DNA of 64,000 bases from assembly GCF_004337985.1 (NCBI RefSeq), contig NW_021940928.1, positions 124,001-188,000 of the forward strand. The letters are read 5' to 3'. The translations under genes and the position numbers were made by a program. Positions 21,056 through 31,726 of the stretch are shown piece by piece. Positions within the stretch are counted from its first letter, which is position 1. The number at the start of each line of letters is the position of its first letter. The stretch comes from Pyricularia pennisetigena. Lineage: Eukaryota > Ascomycota > Sordariomycetes > Magnaporthales > Pyriculariaceae. The notes under the pieces were generated by a model. The model was not told the DNA's origin. It ran no database searches and saw only the letters and a program-made list of their open reading frames with translations.

Positions 21056-21262
21056 TGTCACGGCCAGGCATACATTGGAGAACCTCAGTGTATTAGGCGC
21101 TATCGACGAAAATTCTAAACTGAAGAGAAGAGAGAAATTACAATCGACGACGCGCTCAAGAGACGCGCTTAAATCCGGAGGTAGTGGATCCTTGTCCGAT
21201 CCCTGGCTCGGTGTGGAGCCGAGTCGTGATTCTGAGGGTAGGTCTAGGAGCCTGATCCTCAC
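21056..21262 (-). mobile_element. 207-bp small element (MITE-like), copy 3
   Basis: Reverse orientation relative to copies 1 and 2, with one base different from them (A for G at about 21250). The left flank is LINE ORF2 ending AGCCGG; the right flank is unrelated DNA. The partner AGCCGG is found at the LINE edge of copy 1 (7291-7296, plus strand CCGGCT), not here. This is the second breakpoint of the proposed inversion. Confidence 0.87.
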
Positions 21263-21641
21263 ACCATATATTAGTGTGCAAGTGCATAGACTACGACGCC
21301 CGCCAACGCGGAATGTGCGCATGGCTGCTTGAGGGTGGCCTGCTCGACTGCACGACCTGCTATAAGCTCGTTGATTAATATGTTAATGCATCTCCACTCT
21401 TAAAATGGAAATAACCTTCATGCGGGTAAATTATCTTATTACCCTATAACCCCGGTATTCGTCTCCCACACTAAATGGAAAAATGTAGCTGTTGGAATAG
21501 AGGCAACGCGTTCAATTGAACAATAGAGCGATAACCCACGTGCAATGCCGCACAGGCCAATTGTACGTGACTCACCCGCCCAATTGCGTGTATAAGACGG
21601 AAGGACGTTCAGAAGCTCACCACTGGACAGTTTCATAGAAG
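21263..21641. other. short non-coding gap
   Basis: No gene or repeat recognised. Under the inversion model this DNA was once next to the sequence now starting at 7504. Confidence 0.4.
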
Positions 21642-23162
21642 ATGCACAATAATATCAGGATCGAACCGTGGCTCACAGAATCATTGAGACGCATCAAACC
21701 CAATGAGCCGCTCAATAGCGTTCCTGAGCATCAAACATGCCTTAGCAAAGTTTTGTCATCGCCGAACACCATCTGGATCCTGGCATCCCTGATGCGAAAA
21801 GGCTCAAAGTCCGAATCGGATCCCGAGTTTTATCTTGTTGATATCGAGGCAAATGTTGTTCTTGTCGATATCCCATGCGATGAAGTTGTGTTCAAGCTGA
21901 CTTCGAACACAACAGACACCCTGATCAAGTATTATCAGGACGTCTATTGTGTTGACGCCGAGGAGAAAGAACAGCACAAGAGGCTGCTTGAGGATTTTAT
22001 CGAAGCTATCAACCGTTACACTTTCCGCATGCCTGCTGTTGTGCTTGATGGGTTGGAAAAGGATGGTGCTGGCGAGCCACTTTGTGGGCAAAGCCGAAAT
22101 GTCAAAACCAGGATTTTGAATCTTATGGAACGCCTGTCACCCTCGCCCTTTAAAGAGGTCGAGCCCATTTCGGAATCGCCCTCACTGTCCACAGCCGCAT
22201 CTTCTGCTAATTTATATCCCAAGCCTCCCATTAACAAGGTGGTCGGGTGGCAACCTGATTTGGATCCAACTCAAGCCCTCTCCCCATCCCAAGTCAATTG
22301 CGACCCTTTTTCGATATCATTCTACGGAGTTCCACCAATCTCTGCCTTCCCACCAATACCAAGTCAGCTGGCTTCTACTGCTTCTAGCTTCGGTCATATT
22401 CCTGCTGCTCCGAAATACGAATCAGCTCCAGATTCAACGCATTTGGATCCGACGCCAAGAGGAGTAAGCGAATCTCCTCATCATTCTCGTCTGTTTGCGG
22501 CTCCGACATGCAATCCGGGAGGCCAACCTTGGCTAGCGGATCGGTTTGCTGAGTCTACTCGCCATGATGGTTCTGTCAGAGACATATTTGCTGGAGAGCA
22601 TCACATATCCGGTCGCCAATCGGGCATTTCCGTTCACAATCATAGCGAGAGCTTCAACAACAGCCATACTAGCAGCGGCATTGACGGCTTCTCCAGTAGA
22701 GGGATTCCTAGAGCCATTGGGAATCAGAGGACCTCGGTGTACATGCAGCGGACGTCGCCTGGGTACTCTGAGCGAAGATCTCAAATGAGCGAGCAAGTTT
22801 TATCTTTTATTTTATTCCTCTCCCACATGACACTTATCTGACTCCATCTACACAGGCTATCCAAGCTCTTTAAGAAAGTTCAAGACATGGAACGGCGCCT
22901 TGCCAACCTCGAAGCATCAACTTCATATACCCGACACAAGCCGAACTGTCGACAGGATTGTGGCTGTCCCTCACAGGTCGAATGGGCTGCTTTAAAATCG
23001 CGAATTGTCCATCTTGAGACGAAGCTAGGAATAAAAACAAGAACTTGCAGCAGAACTCAACAGGGAATGGACGTGGCCAGCAGGGCGAGTCGAAAGCGAC
23101 GGAAGGTTGAGCAGCAACAGCCCGAGAGCCCATCGGAGGACGAAATATCTGATGATTATTAA
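21642..23162 (+). CDS. hypothetical coiled-coil protein, duplicated copy A
   Basis: Two exons (21642-22792 and 22856-23162) join in frame across a 63-nt GC-AG intron (donor GCAAGT, CTGAC branch, CACAG acceptor), giving 485 residues. A GT donor three bases later would hit a stop, so the GC donor is needed. The N-terminal 170 residues look globular, the middle is Ser/Pro-rich, and the C-terminus has a coiled coil (LSKLFKKVQDMERRLANLE), a Cys-rich patch (CRQDCGC), an RKRRK nuclear signal and an acidic tail, which suggests a nuclear protein. No known domain was recognised. Compared with copy B (51632-53276) it lacks the first roughly 50 residues. Homology begins at 21657, and the first codons (MHNNI) come from the junction, so its start is new or the gene is truncated. 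Confidence 0.65.
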
Positions 23163-24190
23163 AACACCCAAGTTACGTCTAGTAAACTACATATCTTTTT
23201 ATTTGTTTGGATGATAATTAAATAAAATTGAGCAAGCACTAGCGAGCAGTACCAAGTGGTAACAAGACTCCTAACTGTTGGGAGCCATGCCATTGCGGTC
23301 TGTGAAACGACGATTAATTACCGGATCTGCTTCGACAGCGTCTTCAATGTGTCTCCCGTCTTGACACTATCGAGACACTTTTTGGGGACCTTGCGCCTTC
23401 CATATCGCATCTTTGCCTTGCGAACCACCCTGAACAGGCACCTCGCCAGTACCAGAAGGCGAACGAGGCAAACGGATGGTAAAGAAGGTTAGGTAGTATT
23501 GGCAGGAAGCAGTCATAAATAGAAAATTTTAATTTTTACAATCACCAATGGACGCTAAGTAATAGTACCAACACATTGCAGGTGCGATCACGCTCTAGGT
23601 CGATGCATGGTCCGCTTGGATGAGGCATAGATATATCGAGCATCACACAGGAATCGATTCCTATTGGTACCGAACAAGGGGTATACGCGCCTTTGCTACA
23701 CCGTAACACCAATGGATGCCTTTATATGAGTGTTCGTCGAATTTCCGCTCCAAGGAACCGGCGAGTACGTAATACGCCTAAACATCTCTCTGCAGCAAGT
23801 CAGAAATGAACTATGCGGCTGTGTTGCTGGTCCAGGTTCACATTTTTGCGCCGCTTTCCAATTCGTAAAGTAGCTGGTGGAGGTCTTTAGTGGATTGAAT
23901 ATGAAATGCACACCAGAAAGCTTCCACCAGATACTTCGGAAGAGGCGCCGCCCCACTTAACTACCCTGGCTAAATGCAACAAGGATAGCATTTCGACCCC
24001 TTGCCAACCGAAGAAAAGATGGTAAGGCCAACATACATGACATGGCCGTCTACTTATTACGGGCCGAAACGTTACCGTCGGCGCGGATGTATCCCTCGGC
24101 ACAAGCTGATAGTAATTTTAGTGCTGAAGCCCTTCCCCTCACATATCGGAGAACCATTCTCGCTTCGGCTGGTGGGTGACAATACGGGAT
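21657..24190 (+). repeat. inverted duplication, left arm
   Basis: Matches 50262-53125 in reverse complement. The coding part is almost identical in both arms. The part beyond 23510 is clearly more diverged, and about 300 bp present at 50965-51297 is absent here. No transposon ends bound the arms. A segmental duplication is the simplest reading. Confidence 0.85.
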
Positions 24191-25110
24191 GGATGTCGTT
24201 ACATGAGAGTAAATCGGTCGGTAGGAATATCCCCGGTAGCATCTTGGGAGTTTAGTCAGGCTTACAGGATAGGTAATATTCTTGTGACCGGCAGGCGACC
24301 ACATGCAGCCAAGACAGGCTTTTCGCTTAAGCTGGGTAGGCAATCTTTTGACAATATTACCAAACCAGTATTAGTCTGTCCTAAGTCTCTTGATTGCTGT
24401 AACCTCGTCACGCCGCTTTTTTAATTGAGGCCTTCGTCCAAAATACCACCTGCATCTCAACCGCTGTCAGCCAGATCCCGGATTTGATATGATAGAGGCG
24501 ATTGAAGACTCCATCATCCAATTTGGGAACCAGGTAAATAAAACACAAAAGTAACCCCACCGAGGTTTAATTTCGTATAATTATGTAATAGTATGTCAGC
24601 TCAGTTGTGTTGCTGGAGCTAGCTTGTCCCATGTTTCTCGGTGACGGACTGATGCCGTCTTGGGAGAAAAAACTCAGCGTTGTGGTAAGTTGTGCCTGTT
24701 TCAAAGATGTAGACCGGGGAACCACCAATAAGAAATACGCCAAAATACCTGGAAATCTCGTTTACAAGCTAAAATACGGGTCGCCGCCGTAATCTCCCCA
24801 TTTCCAACTGTTTACCGTTTTCGGGGCATATGGTTGGTTGGAGCTACCGACCCTCGACCTCGAGCAGGGAGGTTCAAAGGTAGGACGGAAATTCGGGGCG
24901 GAGGTTTAAGGCTGGATTTTTGAGGGGTGCGTTTTGTGACGGGCTCGTTCTTATTGGCCTTTACCTCCACGGATAACATGTGGTAGCATTCCGGCAATCA
25001 ACAAGGATACATTTGTGCCGATTCGCACCCTGCAACACTCTTCGCCCCAGCTGCTTCATCATAATCAAACCTGGCCTAACATGCAACGAATTTCTTTGGT
25101 AAAAAGCTAT
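23163..25110. other. non-coding part of duplication and relics
   Basis: Positions 23163-24190 belong to the duplicated segment and carry no convincing gene; short open frames there are duplicated with the segment. Positions 24191-25110 have no gene. Around 24944-24976 a piece matches 47615-47645 (TGACGGGCTCGTTC...CCTCCACGGA), and 24968-24997 shares 28 bp with the pogo fragment near 55608. Confidence 0.45.
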
Positions 25111-25119
25111 GACAAATTT

Positions 25120-25375
25120 TAGCCCACCGCAGTACTTTCAAAGAAACCCAACCTTTGCACAGCCGCATTGGTGAATCATGGCAAGTAAAGGCAACCCCCA
25201 ACGACGCATCTGGCCTAAGATGTCGCGGCTGATTGGGCTCAAGCAATTCCAGGGGTGGGTATTCCCAGCGGAGAGTGAGGCCATGAACAAATGCCAACCG
25301 TTATCATTGCTAAACTTTTGGGCGCAGTATTTCCAGACTTTGACCCATAGCATCGCTCTTTTTGGTTTCCTGTCG
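25120..25375 (-). repeat. dispersed repeat family, copy 1
   Basis: Shares blocks with 47890-48240 and 53650-53780: AACC(C/T)TTGCACAGCCGC, GGCAAC(C/CC)CCAACGA, (TG)ATTGGGCTCAAGCAATTCC, and TTTTGGGCGCAGT. Each copy retains a different subset of blocks. None has a coding frame. The nature of the parent element is unknown. Confidence 0.55.
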
Positions 25376-25554
25376 GCCCCACACCTTGTGCAGCTCCATA
25401 GCCCCAAACAAAGAACGATACATGGTAAAATAAAAGGTAGAGTCCGATCAATAATACAACACAGTCTTCTGAATGCAGTTATTTGTTTTGTTATTCCCTT
25501 TGCTAACTATCTACGGGTTCAGGAGGGGGGCATGTCTGCGGTCAATATAAAGAT

Positions 25555-25738
25555 AGCCTGTGTTCGTTCATGAGCAGACATGCGAGTCAGTAAGTCACGT
25601 GTGTAAGCACGTGACGTCAGGAACACGGAGACGAATTTTGAACAGATTTTGCGATCACGTAGATAGGGGTTGGATAGAATACGGTTAATTTGTTATATTA
25701 TTTTTACCGATCGCAGCGATTATACGATTCTATCAACG
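25555..25738 (-). repeat. Copia-type solo LTR remnant, second copy
   Basis: In reverse complement it begins GTTGATAGAATCG and has the same ATCGCTGCGATCGGTAAA core, ATATAACAAA tract and CACGTGAC-rich part as 11384-11580. It extends further at the 3' side (GAACACAGGCTATC). No internal Copia coding sequence is adjacent. Confidence 0.65.
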
Positions 25739-26781
25739 CCGTCTTTACTTATTTGGCATCGCATTAGATTTGAACCTGCCAGCTCAATATGCCGCTGAGC
25801 ACGGGCTTTAATTAGTGGTGCGCTAAGCCAATAGTAACTCTGGAGCATATTTCTTTCCTCACAGATAAATATTCCCGTGGTACGGGAATTTTCAGGCACC
25901 ACCAGAATAGGAAATTGAGTCGAAATATGTTTGCAGGCCCTGACATGTGAGCGGGCTCTTTTACTGCAGTTGTCGCCTTGCTCATATTTATAGAAAACGG
26001 GTAGACTTTAGGGCTTCGCCACAACATCCGTCACGCCACATTCTGCGGAACTAGTAATAGAGGTAGCCGTTATAAGGTTATCCACCGCAGCTTGCGAAGA
26101 CACTAAAATGAAGCAACTGCCCTCTGTTCACATCCGCAAATCAGTCGGTGCTGGATGCTTCCTCATCTTCAACATCCATTACTGCGGCGCCTTCCGAGCT
26201 TCTCTTTTACTTTCCATGGCACTGAGGTAGAAGGTTGTTCGGCCCGATGTAAAATTATGAACCGCCCTTAAACGACAAACCGCCCATTTCGCATTCGTTA
26301 ACGTTGCGTACCCCACCCCTCCCACCCCCAAACTAACTGGCCATTACAAAAATCGAATATCAAAAAACGTTGTTTTCAATCCGATTTAAATATAAGAGCT
26401 AATCTTCGTAACCCATTAGGTCTTTTGTTATTGGTTTTCCTTTTGCATCTCCAAGTATGTTCTAATTAATGTGTTTACCTAGTCCTTAAAATCTCTGGAT
26501 ATCTCCATGTCCCATCAAAGAGCAGCTTTGCTACGCTAGGATATCTTATGATCACAGTCTCTGCAAAACTCGAGGATTGGAGAGGCCTGCCTTTAGCGGC
26601 TGCCTGGTCAAAAGAATACGAAAAGCGGGGTTGGGCCTTACAGCCATTCCGGGCCCGACCTCTAGCTGACTAGGACGGGAGCGCCGGGCTTTTTGCATTA
26701 CTTGATACACTCCTCGAAATCTTTTAGAGATCCGCGCAACTGTTGACTCCTAACTATTAAGCACTAAATTAAACGAAGAAA
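25739..26781. other. intergenic, nothing recognised
   Basis: About 1 kb with no open frame of note. It holds the 3' flank of the gene at 26782-28885. Confidence 0.4.
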
Positions 26782-28885
26782 TCATCGCTGCTGGCCAAAC
26801 CGCGCAATCGACTCGGTGACAAACGGTCGTCCCGGATGAGAAGCACCAGAAGGCGTGGTCATGATGTTGGGATCCAACGACAAGGGCAGAGTGGAAGCTA
26901 AACTCCTTTGAGACCTTATGGGTGGCGAAGCCATGTGGATTGTTACAGGCGATTGTTGGCCATCGACGCTGCCGCGGCGCCATTGAATGTGGAAGGGCTG
27001 CTTAGGGGCGTAGTTGTCGAGTAGTGGATCGTAAGGGTATGCCGGCCTTTCCGGAATCAGGTCCGACATGGCCCGCCTGAGCGCCGGGAGCGGGTTTATG
27101 TTTTCAAAAATGGGAGAAGCAATGCTTGTCGCCGTTGGAGGCGCCTCGGGTGATGCAGACAGGGGCGATTTGGCTGTCGTGGCCGACGAGACGGGCCTGA
27201 GGATCGTGTTAACGGATGGCAAGGGTGCAAAGGTAGCCCCTATGGGTTGGGAAGCATGAACCTGGGCAGTGGATTGCCCAACGAGACCTCCGGATGGCCG
27301 CCTTCCGCTTCTGTCAATCGTGAAGGGTCTTAAGGGTCGTCTGCCTGCCGCAGCAGTTCTGGGATCAGACCTAGACCTTGACAACTCTCGATCCTTCTTA
27401 GATGCTTGTTCGCTTGGCTCCTTCTGGGCCTGCTTGTCCGTTTTCTGATCCTGGTCTGACTTCTGCTCATCTGCCCACTTGAGCTTTTTGAACTGCGAGC
27501 GCATAACCGATTGAACCTCGGGTATGGGCTCCAGTGGGCTGATGGGACTCCGCTCAGCAGAACGGATTAAGGAGCCACTGCTATGACTAGTGCTGCTCCT
27601 GGCGTCGGCTGGGAAGTAATCGACGGTAGAACGACCCGATCTTGATGGCTCCATGGGCAAGTCGGCCGTGGAAGCCGCCTTCTTTGAATTTGGATGAGTG
27701 GGGGCTGTCTGCAGCGGTGGAAGGTCTCCAGTCGGTTGCAGTTGCTGCTCTCTTTGGCCTCTGCTCGTCGATGCAGCCCCGGGAACCCGTCGCGGTCTTG
27801 GGTCTGGGCAGCGACTCGCGAAGCCTCTCGAAAGTGTTGGTGCCGGTGGCCAAGCCCAATCTTCGCCAAGAGGACGACGGTCTAGATCTGCAGGGAGAGG
27901 CCCCATCTCTTTCAACAGAAAACCTGTCGACAAACCATTACGTGTTAGTTGAAAACCAGTCCTAAACCATAATTGGTTGGGTTCCTCCTTTGAAATGAAT
28001 CTCTAGGAAAGAACGAAAGAAAAGAAAAGAGCGACCAAATAAATGCAAAAAAGACGCAGGTGTGTCGAACCTCAGTGCCGCCCGCTCGCACGCCAGGTAG
28101 AGCTCGTCGACACTGCGAGACGAAACCGAACCGCGCGCTCGACTCTTACAGCGGAAGGGAGTAAAAATCTCCCCAAATTGGCCGAACTGACCTTCTGTAA
28201 CCCTTCGCATGTCGGACTTTGCGGGTGATGGAGGTTCCTTGCGAGGCTGCTCACCCCATTCTGGGCCCAGCTCAAAAAGCGGCTTGGGCATTTCATCCGT
28301 AACTATGGTGGGGGATCGTGTCATAGCCTCAAAACGCAGAGAGGAGCGGAGCTCTCGGTCCGACAAGGATCGCTTCGGCGAATATTCAAAACCAACAACC
28401 CTTAGCAGCGGTTTACCCACATGGTATTCCACAGACTGCGACTCCGACGTCTGTCGAGAATTGGGACCACTGGATCCTGGCCTCGACCTTACTGGAAGGA
28501 TTCGAGATGCGGGAGGGTATGTTTCATTTGCATCGTCATCATCGATCGCGTTCTCGGGAAGCTGACTGAGTGATAGCCTGGGGAAGTGTCGAGGGTCGAG
28601 AGACGGTGGCGAAGAGTCGCTCTTGTTTTTCAGGATCGACCTCTTAGGCGACGGCCTTTTCGAAGACGGCGGCAGTTGTATGCGGGCCTTTGACTTTTTG
28701 GTTCTGGCAAATCGCCTGTTCTTTTGAGGGCCGCGGACGGGAACCGAAATTTGACGTTTATCGCAGGCAGTGATTGTGCAGGATGAAGCCGAGGTACCAG
28801 CATCTGAGGCTGGCGATGCGACTGGTGAGGTTCCAAGCGAGTGGGCACTATTTTCCGAGTGATTTGTACTGATGCTGGGGAGCAT
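26782..28885 (-). CDS. hypothetical disordered Ser/Pro-rich protein
   Basis: The two long minus-strand frames fit one gene: exons 28885-28071, 28003-27969 and 27923-26782 join in phase to 663 residues. The two small introns (67 and 45 nt) have unusual GTTCGA and GTTTAG donors, so these junctions are plausible rather than proven. The protein is low in complexity, rich in Ser, Pro, Arg and Lys, with many SP/TP and RRxS-like phosphorylation sites and basic clusters (KNRRFARTKKSKAR) suggesting a nuclear location. A conserved-looking core lies at about residues 165-230 (YHVGKPLLRVVGFEYSP, then FELGPEWG). No catalytic domain or membrane segment is seen. Upstream, a GTATGC...CACAG pair (28945-28886) suggests an intron in the 5' UTR. 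Codon use and frame length argue for a real host gene. Function unknown. Confidence 0.65.
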
Positions 28886-29681
28886 CTGTGCGGTGTTTGT
28901 TAGTCAAAGGTTGTGGGAATGTAATAGTCTCAAGTCTATGCATACCTTGGCTGTGTTATGCTGCTGTTGGGGGCAGCCACGGTTGACTGGTTAAAGATAT
29001 CCTGCCAAACCTTGGCTTGCGCACGAGGGGCTCTTGTCTGGTGCTTTATACCAAGAGTTGTTTTCTCTTCGAGTGTGAATGACTGATTAGGCTAATATCA
29101 GCTACTGACACGACAAGGCATGCTGAATAGAAATAGTAGAAGCGTGAGAACAATGGACAAGATTTGCTTCCTGGATTCGAGCACTATTTGTAAGACCATT
29201 ACCTTGTAGGGGGCACCAGATAGGGAATTGAGATTGATGGGATAAGTGGGTCCCAATTACGATCCTTGTTAGAGCAAGATATGATACGTTTGGCGAGCGT
29301 AGTACTACATTCTCAACTGACCACGCCGGACAAGCCCGCACGAAGCCTGAAATCAACCAGGGAAGCGGACCATTTGGGCCCTGCAACGCACGAGGTATAC
29401 AGTCGGACAGTAAAATTTAATTCAACGTGATGGGAGGACCCCAGTTTGATGGGCAAGGACGTCAAAGTTTGAACCCTTAATATATACTTCAAAGAACCTC
29501 AGATTTCCAGTCTGACCTGACCAACTTTCTCAAATTTTCCGAAGTACTACCGTCATCCCAGCCCATGCCACCACCTTCTTATGTGGGATATGCCGCAAGG
29601 TCGAAGTCGTACCTGGTCATTGAGACGAATCAGTTACGGAATAACTTTACCGTCATGCTTATGGGGAGGAATGAACTGTAC
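28886..29681. other. intergenic, 5' region of neighbouring gene
   Basis: Contains the probable 5' UTR and UTR intron of the gene at 26782-28885. No other gene recognised. Confidence 0.4.
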
Positions 29682-29783
29682 CTATTTCGTGTGAGGAGTG
29701 GTAGAGCCACAGCTCGGGCACGTTGCTTGGGTGTCCGACAGACTGGCATCGCACTTCTGGCACTTGACGATCTTTGAAGGCAT
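29682..29783 (-). CDS. zinc-ribbon microprotein (33 aa)
   Basis: A 33-residue frame, MPSKIVKCQKCDASLSD then TCPSCGSTTPHTK, with two CxxC knuckles 11 residues apart. That is the spacing of a small C4 zinc ribbon. The ATG context (CACAATATG) is good. An in-frame ATG at 29891 would add 36 residues of less protein-like sequence, so the short form is preferred. A TATA-like TATTTATAAAA lies about 150 nt upstream. The role is unknown; such microproteins may bind nucleic acid or a protein partner. Because it is so short, the call rests on the motif alone. Confidence 0.45.
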   Translation of the reverse strand: MPSKIVKCQKCDASLSDTQATCPSCGSTTPHTK

Positions 29784-29891
29784 ATTGTGAGAATGAAACT
29801 CGAGCACTTTCCGGTCTTTGCGGTAGATGTTATAGATTTTAATCAGATGGAATCTGGGAGAAATAGGTGGTAGGTCTGGTTTGTGGGGCAC

Positions 29892-31024
29892 AATGATTAC
29901 TGAGTGGGAGGAGCGAGCAAAACCACTCCCTATTTATAAAACTTTTGAGCTTCAAAGGCCCAAGACCTTCCGAAAGTGATTGACCCAAACAGGAACGAAA
30001 TATAGAAGGAAGGGGCAGTCCCCCAGCATATTTCCAAGCACACTCTGTCCCAAATAAGGGTCACTCATGCCTGCCATTATTGGGCCAATCATGACCGGGT
30101 CTATCTCGACGCAGCTTCCAACGCATGCAGGAACCAGTCCACGTCGAGAGGAGGTTGTCCTTGTTGTTGGAACAAGACGGGGAACCTATCCGACATAGGA
30201 TAAGGGTGCCATAAGTGACGTGGCCTAAGCCAATCCACACATAGGCGAGCCGGATGCGATCCTCCTCCATGTTATCTGCTGCCCCAAGCAGTAGGGACGA
30301 GTATGCTAATGCCATGGTGAAAGATGGAGGTCGGCAGGGTGTGTAGTAACCAGGGACTAATTCTCACTCCCCTCCTACTCCTCCCTCTTTATAGATACAC
30401 GTTGGGTTTATGTGATTTGGTTGTTATGATGTGACTAAATATGGGTCAAACTCGCCAGACTTGGCTACTTACTCGAGACTATTCTGTAGTGGAAATTGAC
30501 ACGAACGGACGATGTTGGCACGCGGGCAATGTCTGGTCACAGCTGGAGGGAGCCCAGTGGCATAACTCAGTCCTGTGCCAACATATCAGAGCAGCCAATC
30601 ATGTCTTTATCCCTATTGGTGTTGTCACAGGAGCTAACTACTACTTTGCAGCATGATTGTGACAGTGCTTGAATAACGTTGCTTGCCCAATTCGTTCAAT
30701 ATTCAATTCTGACTGAAATTGGAGGGGCAATAATTGGAAAATGTATCATTTTGTGTTTTATTCGCTGTCAGTTTTTAGAATGCTCGGATGGCCAATGTGG
30801 CATTCCGGTAATCTAGAAGGTCTTGGTAGCTGAGCCTACCCATAAATTGGGACGTGCCTCCATCACCTATCTGTGCAAATATTTCGCTGGCCGCCGACTC
30901 AGACACTAGGAGTCTTGGCAAAGCGGTGTGGTAAACAGATAGAAAAACACAGTAATCTCGAAACTGCGTCTGGCCTGCGGATGCCAAAAACCATCCCCAT
31001 CTGACTAACCCATCCCGGCTCCAG
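29892..31024. other. intergenic with weak small frames
   Basis: Two small frames cannot be assigned: minus 30061-30315 (84 codons) and plus 30441-30656 (71 codons, ending NYYFAA). The second has an ATG in fair context and ordinary composition and could be a real small protein. No motif supports it. Confidence 0.35.
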
Positions 31025-31726
31025 TTAATTATCCAGCTTGTGGCCTTGGCTTTCCATGAAAGCTATTAGCTGGGCATTTGAGGCGCGTTGGGTAAATTGG
31101 GCCCCAGAAGGACTGGGGTCTCTGAAGTAGGGCGCCTCGAAGTCCTCTGGCCAAAAGCCAGCAAATTCCCAATCAATGATAGCCTCGATTTTGAGAGTTT
31201 TGGGGTCGACGAGAATGTTGCTCTGGGAGAGGTCGCCATGGCAGAAGACCAGATCAGGCCCCTCGGGACCAGGGGCGGTTGAGGTCCACGTCGTGCCCTC
31301 GGGGAACCATCGAGTCACCCTTGGAGGCGGACAGACGATGCCGGTAGGGCCGCCTGTGTAGACACCCCGGAGCGATCGGAGGGTGTGCAAATGGGACTCA
31401 ACCTGCCCCATGACAACAGATTGCTGCTCGGCACTCAACTCGCGCATTTCGATGCCATGCAACCGCCTTGTGGTGAGGACAAAGGCGCCTTTGTCGTCAT
31501 AAGCTTGCAAGACTTCGGGCACCGGGATTTCGGTGTTCTCTCGAATGAAGCGGATGCATGCCGCCTCGTTCTGCAGCCGCTCGTAGCCCTGTCGTGGGAC
31601 AAAAAGGTCCCCTTTGATATTGACGATGTACTCATCAGGACGTAGACTCCGTTTCCGAAAGGTATTGTCATCAACGAGGAATTCGCGTTCGGAATTTTTC
31701 CAGCTTTTGGCAGCAGGGGCAGCCAT
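31025..31726 (-). CDS. APH-family kinase-like phosphotransferase
   Basis: A 233-residue intronless frame with the aminoglycoside-phosphotransferase/choline-kinase fold signature. The catalytic loop is FCHGDLSQSNILVD (about residues 159-172, Brenner motif HGDxxxxN) and the metal-binding Asp is in IIDWEFAGFWP (about 184-186). Upstream are the IRENTEIPVPEV and LTTRRLHGIEM segments common to fungal APH proteins. It is shorter than the usual 280-320 residues because the N-terminal lobe is reduced: GDLFVPRQGYERLQNEAACIRFI carries the Glu of the helix, but the Lys strand is hard to see. Fungal members have unknown substrates and are not evidence of drug resistance. It looks intact, with its start near a plausible leader. 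Confidence 0.83.
   Translation of the reverse strand: MAAPAAKSWKNSEREFLVDDNTFRKRSLRPDEYIVNIKGDLFVPRQGYERLQNEAACIRFIRENTEIPVPEVLQAYDDKGAFVLTTRRLHGIEMRELSAEQQSVVMGQVESHLHTLRSLRGVYTGGPTGIVCPPPRVTRWFPEGTTWTSTAPGPEGPDLVFCHGDLSQSNILVDPKTLKIEAIIDWEFAGFWPEDFEAPYFRDPSPSGAQFTQRASNAQLIAFMESQGHKLDN

Noticed and set aside
31025..31726. Antibiotic-resistance aminoglycoside kinase
   Set aside because: APH-fold proteins are widespread and diverse in fungi. Nothing in the sequence indicates a drug substrate.
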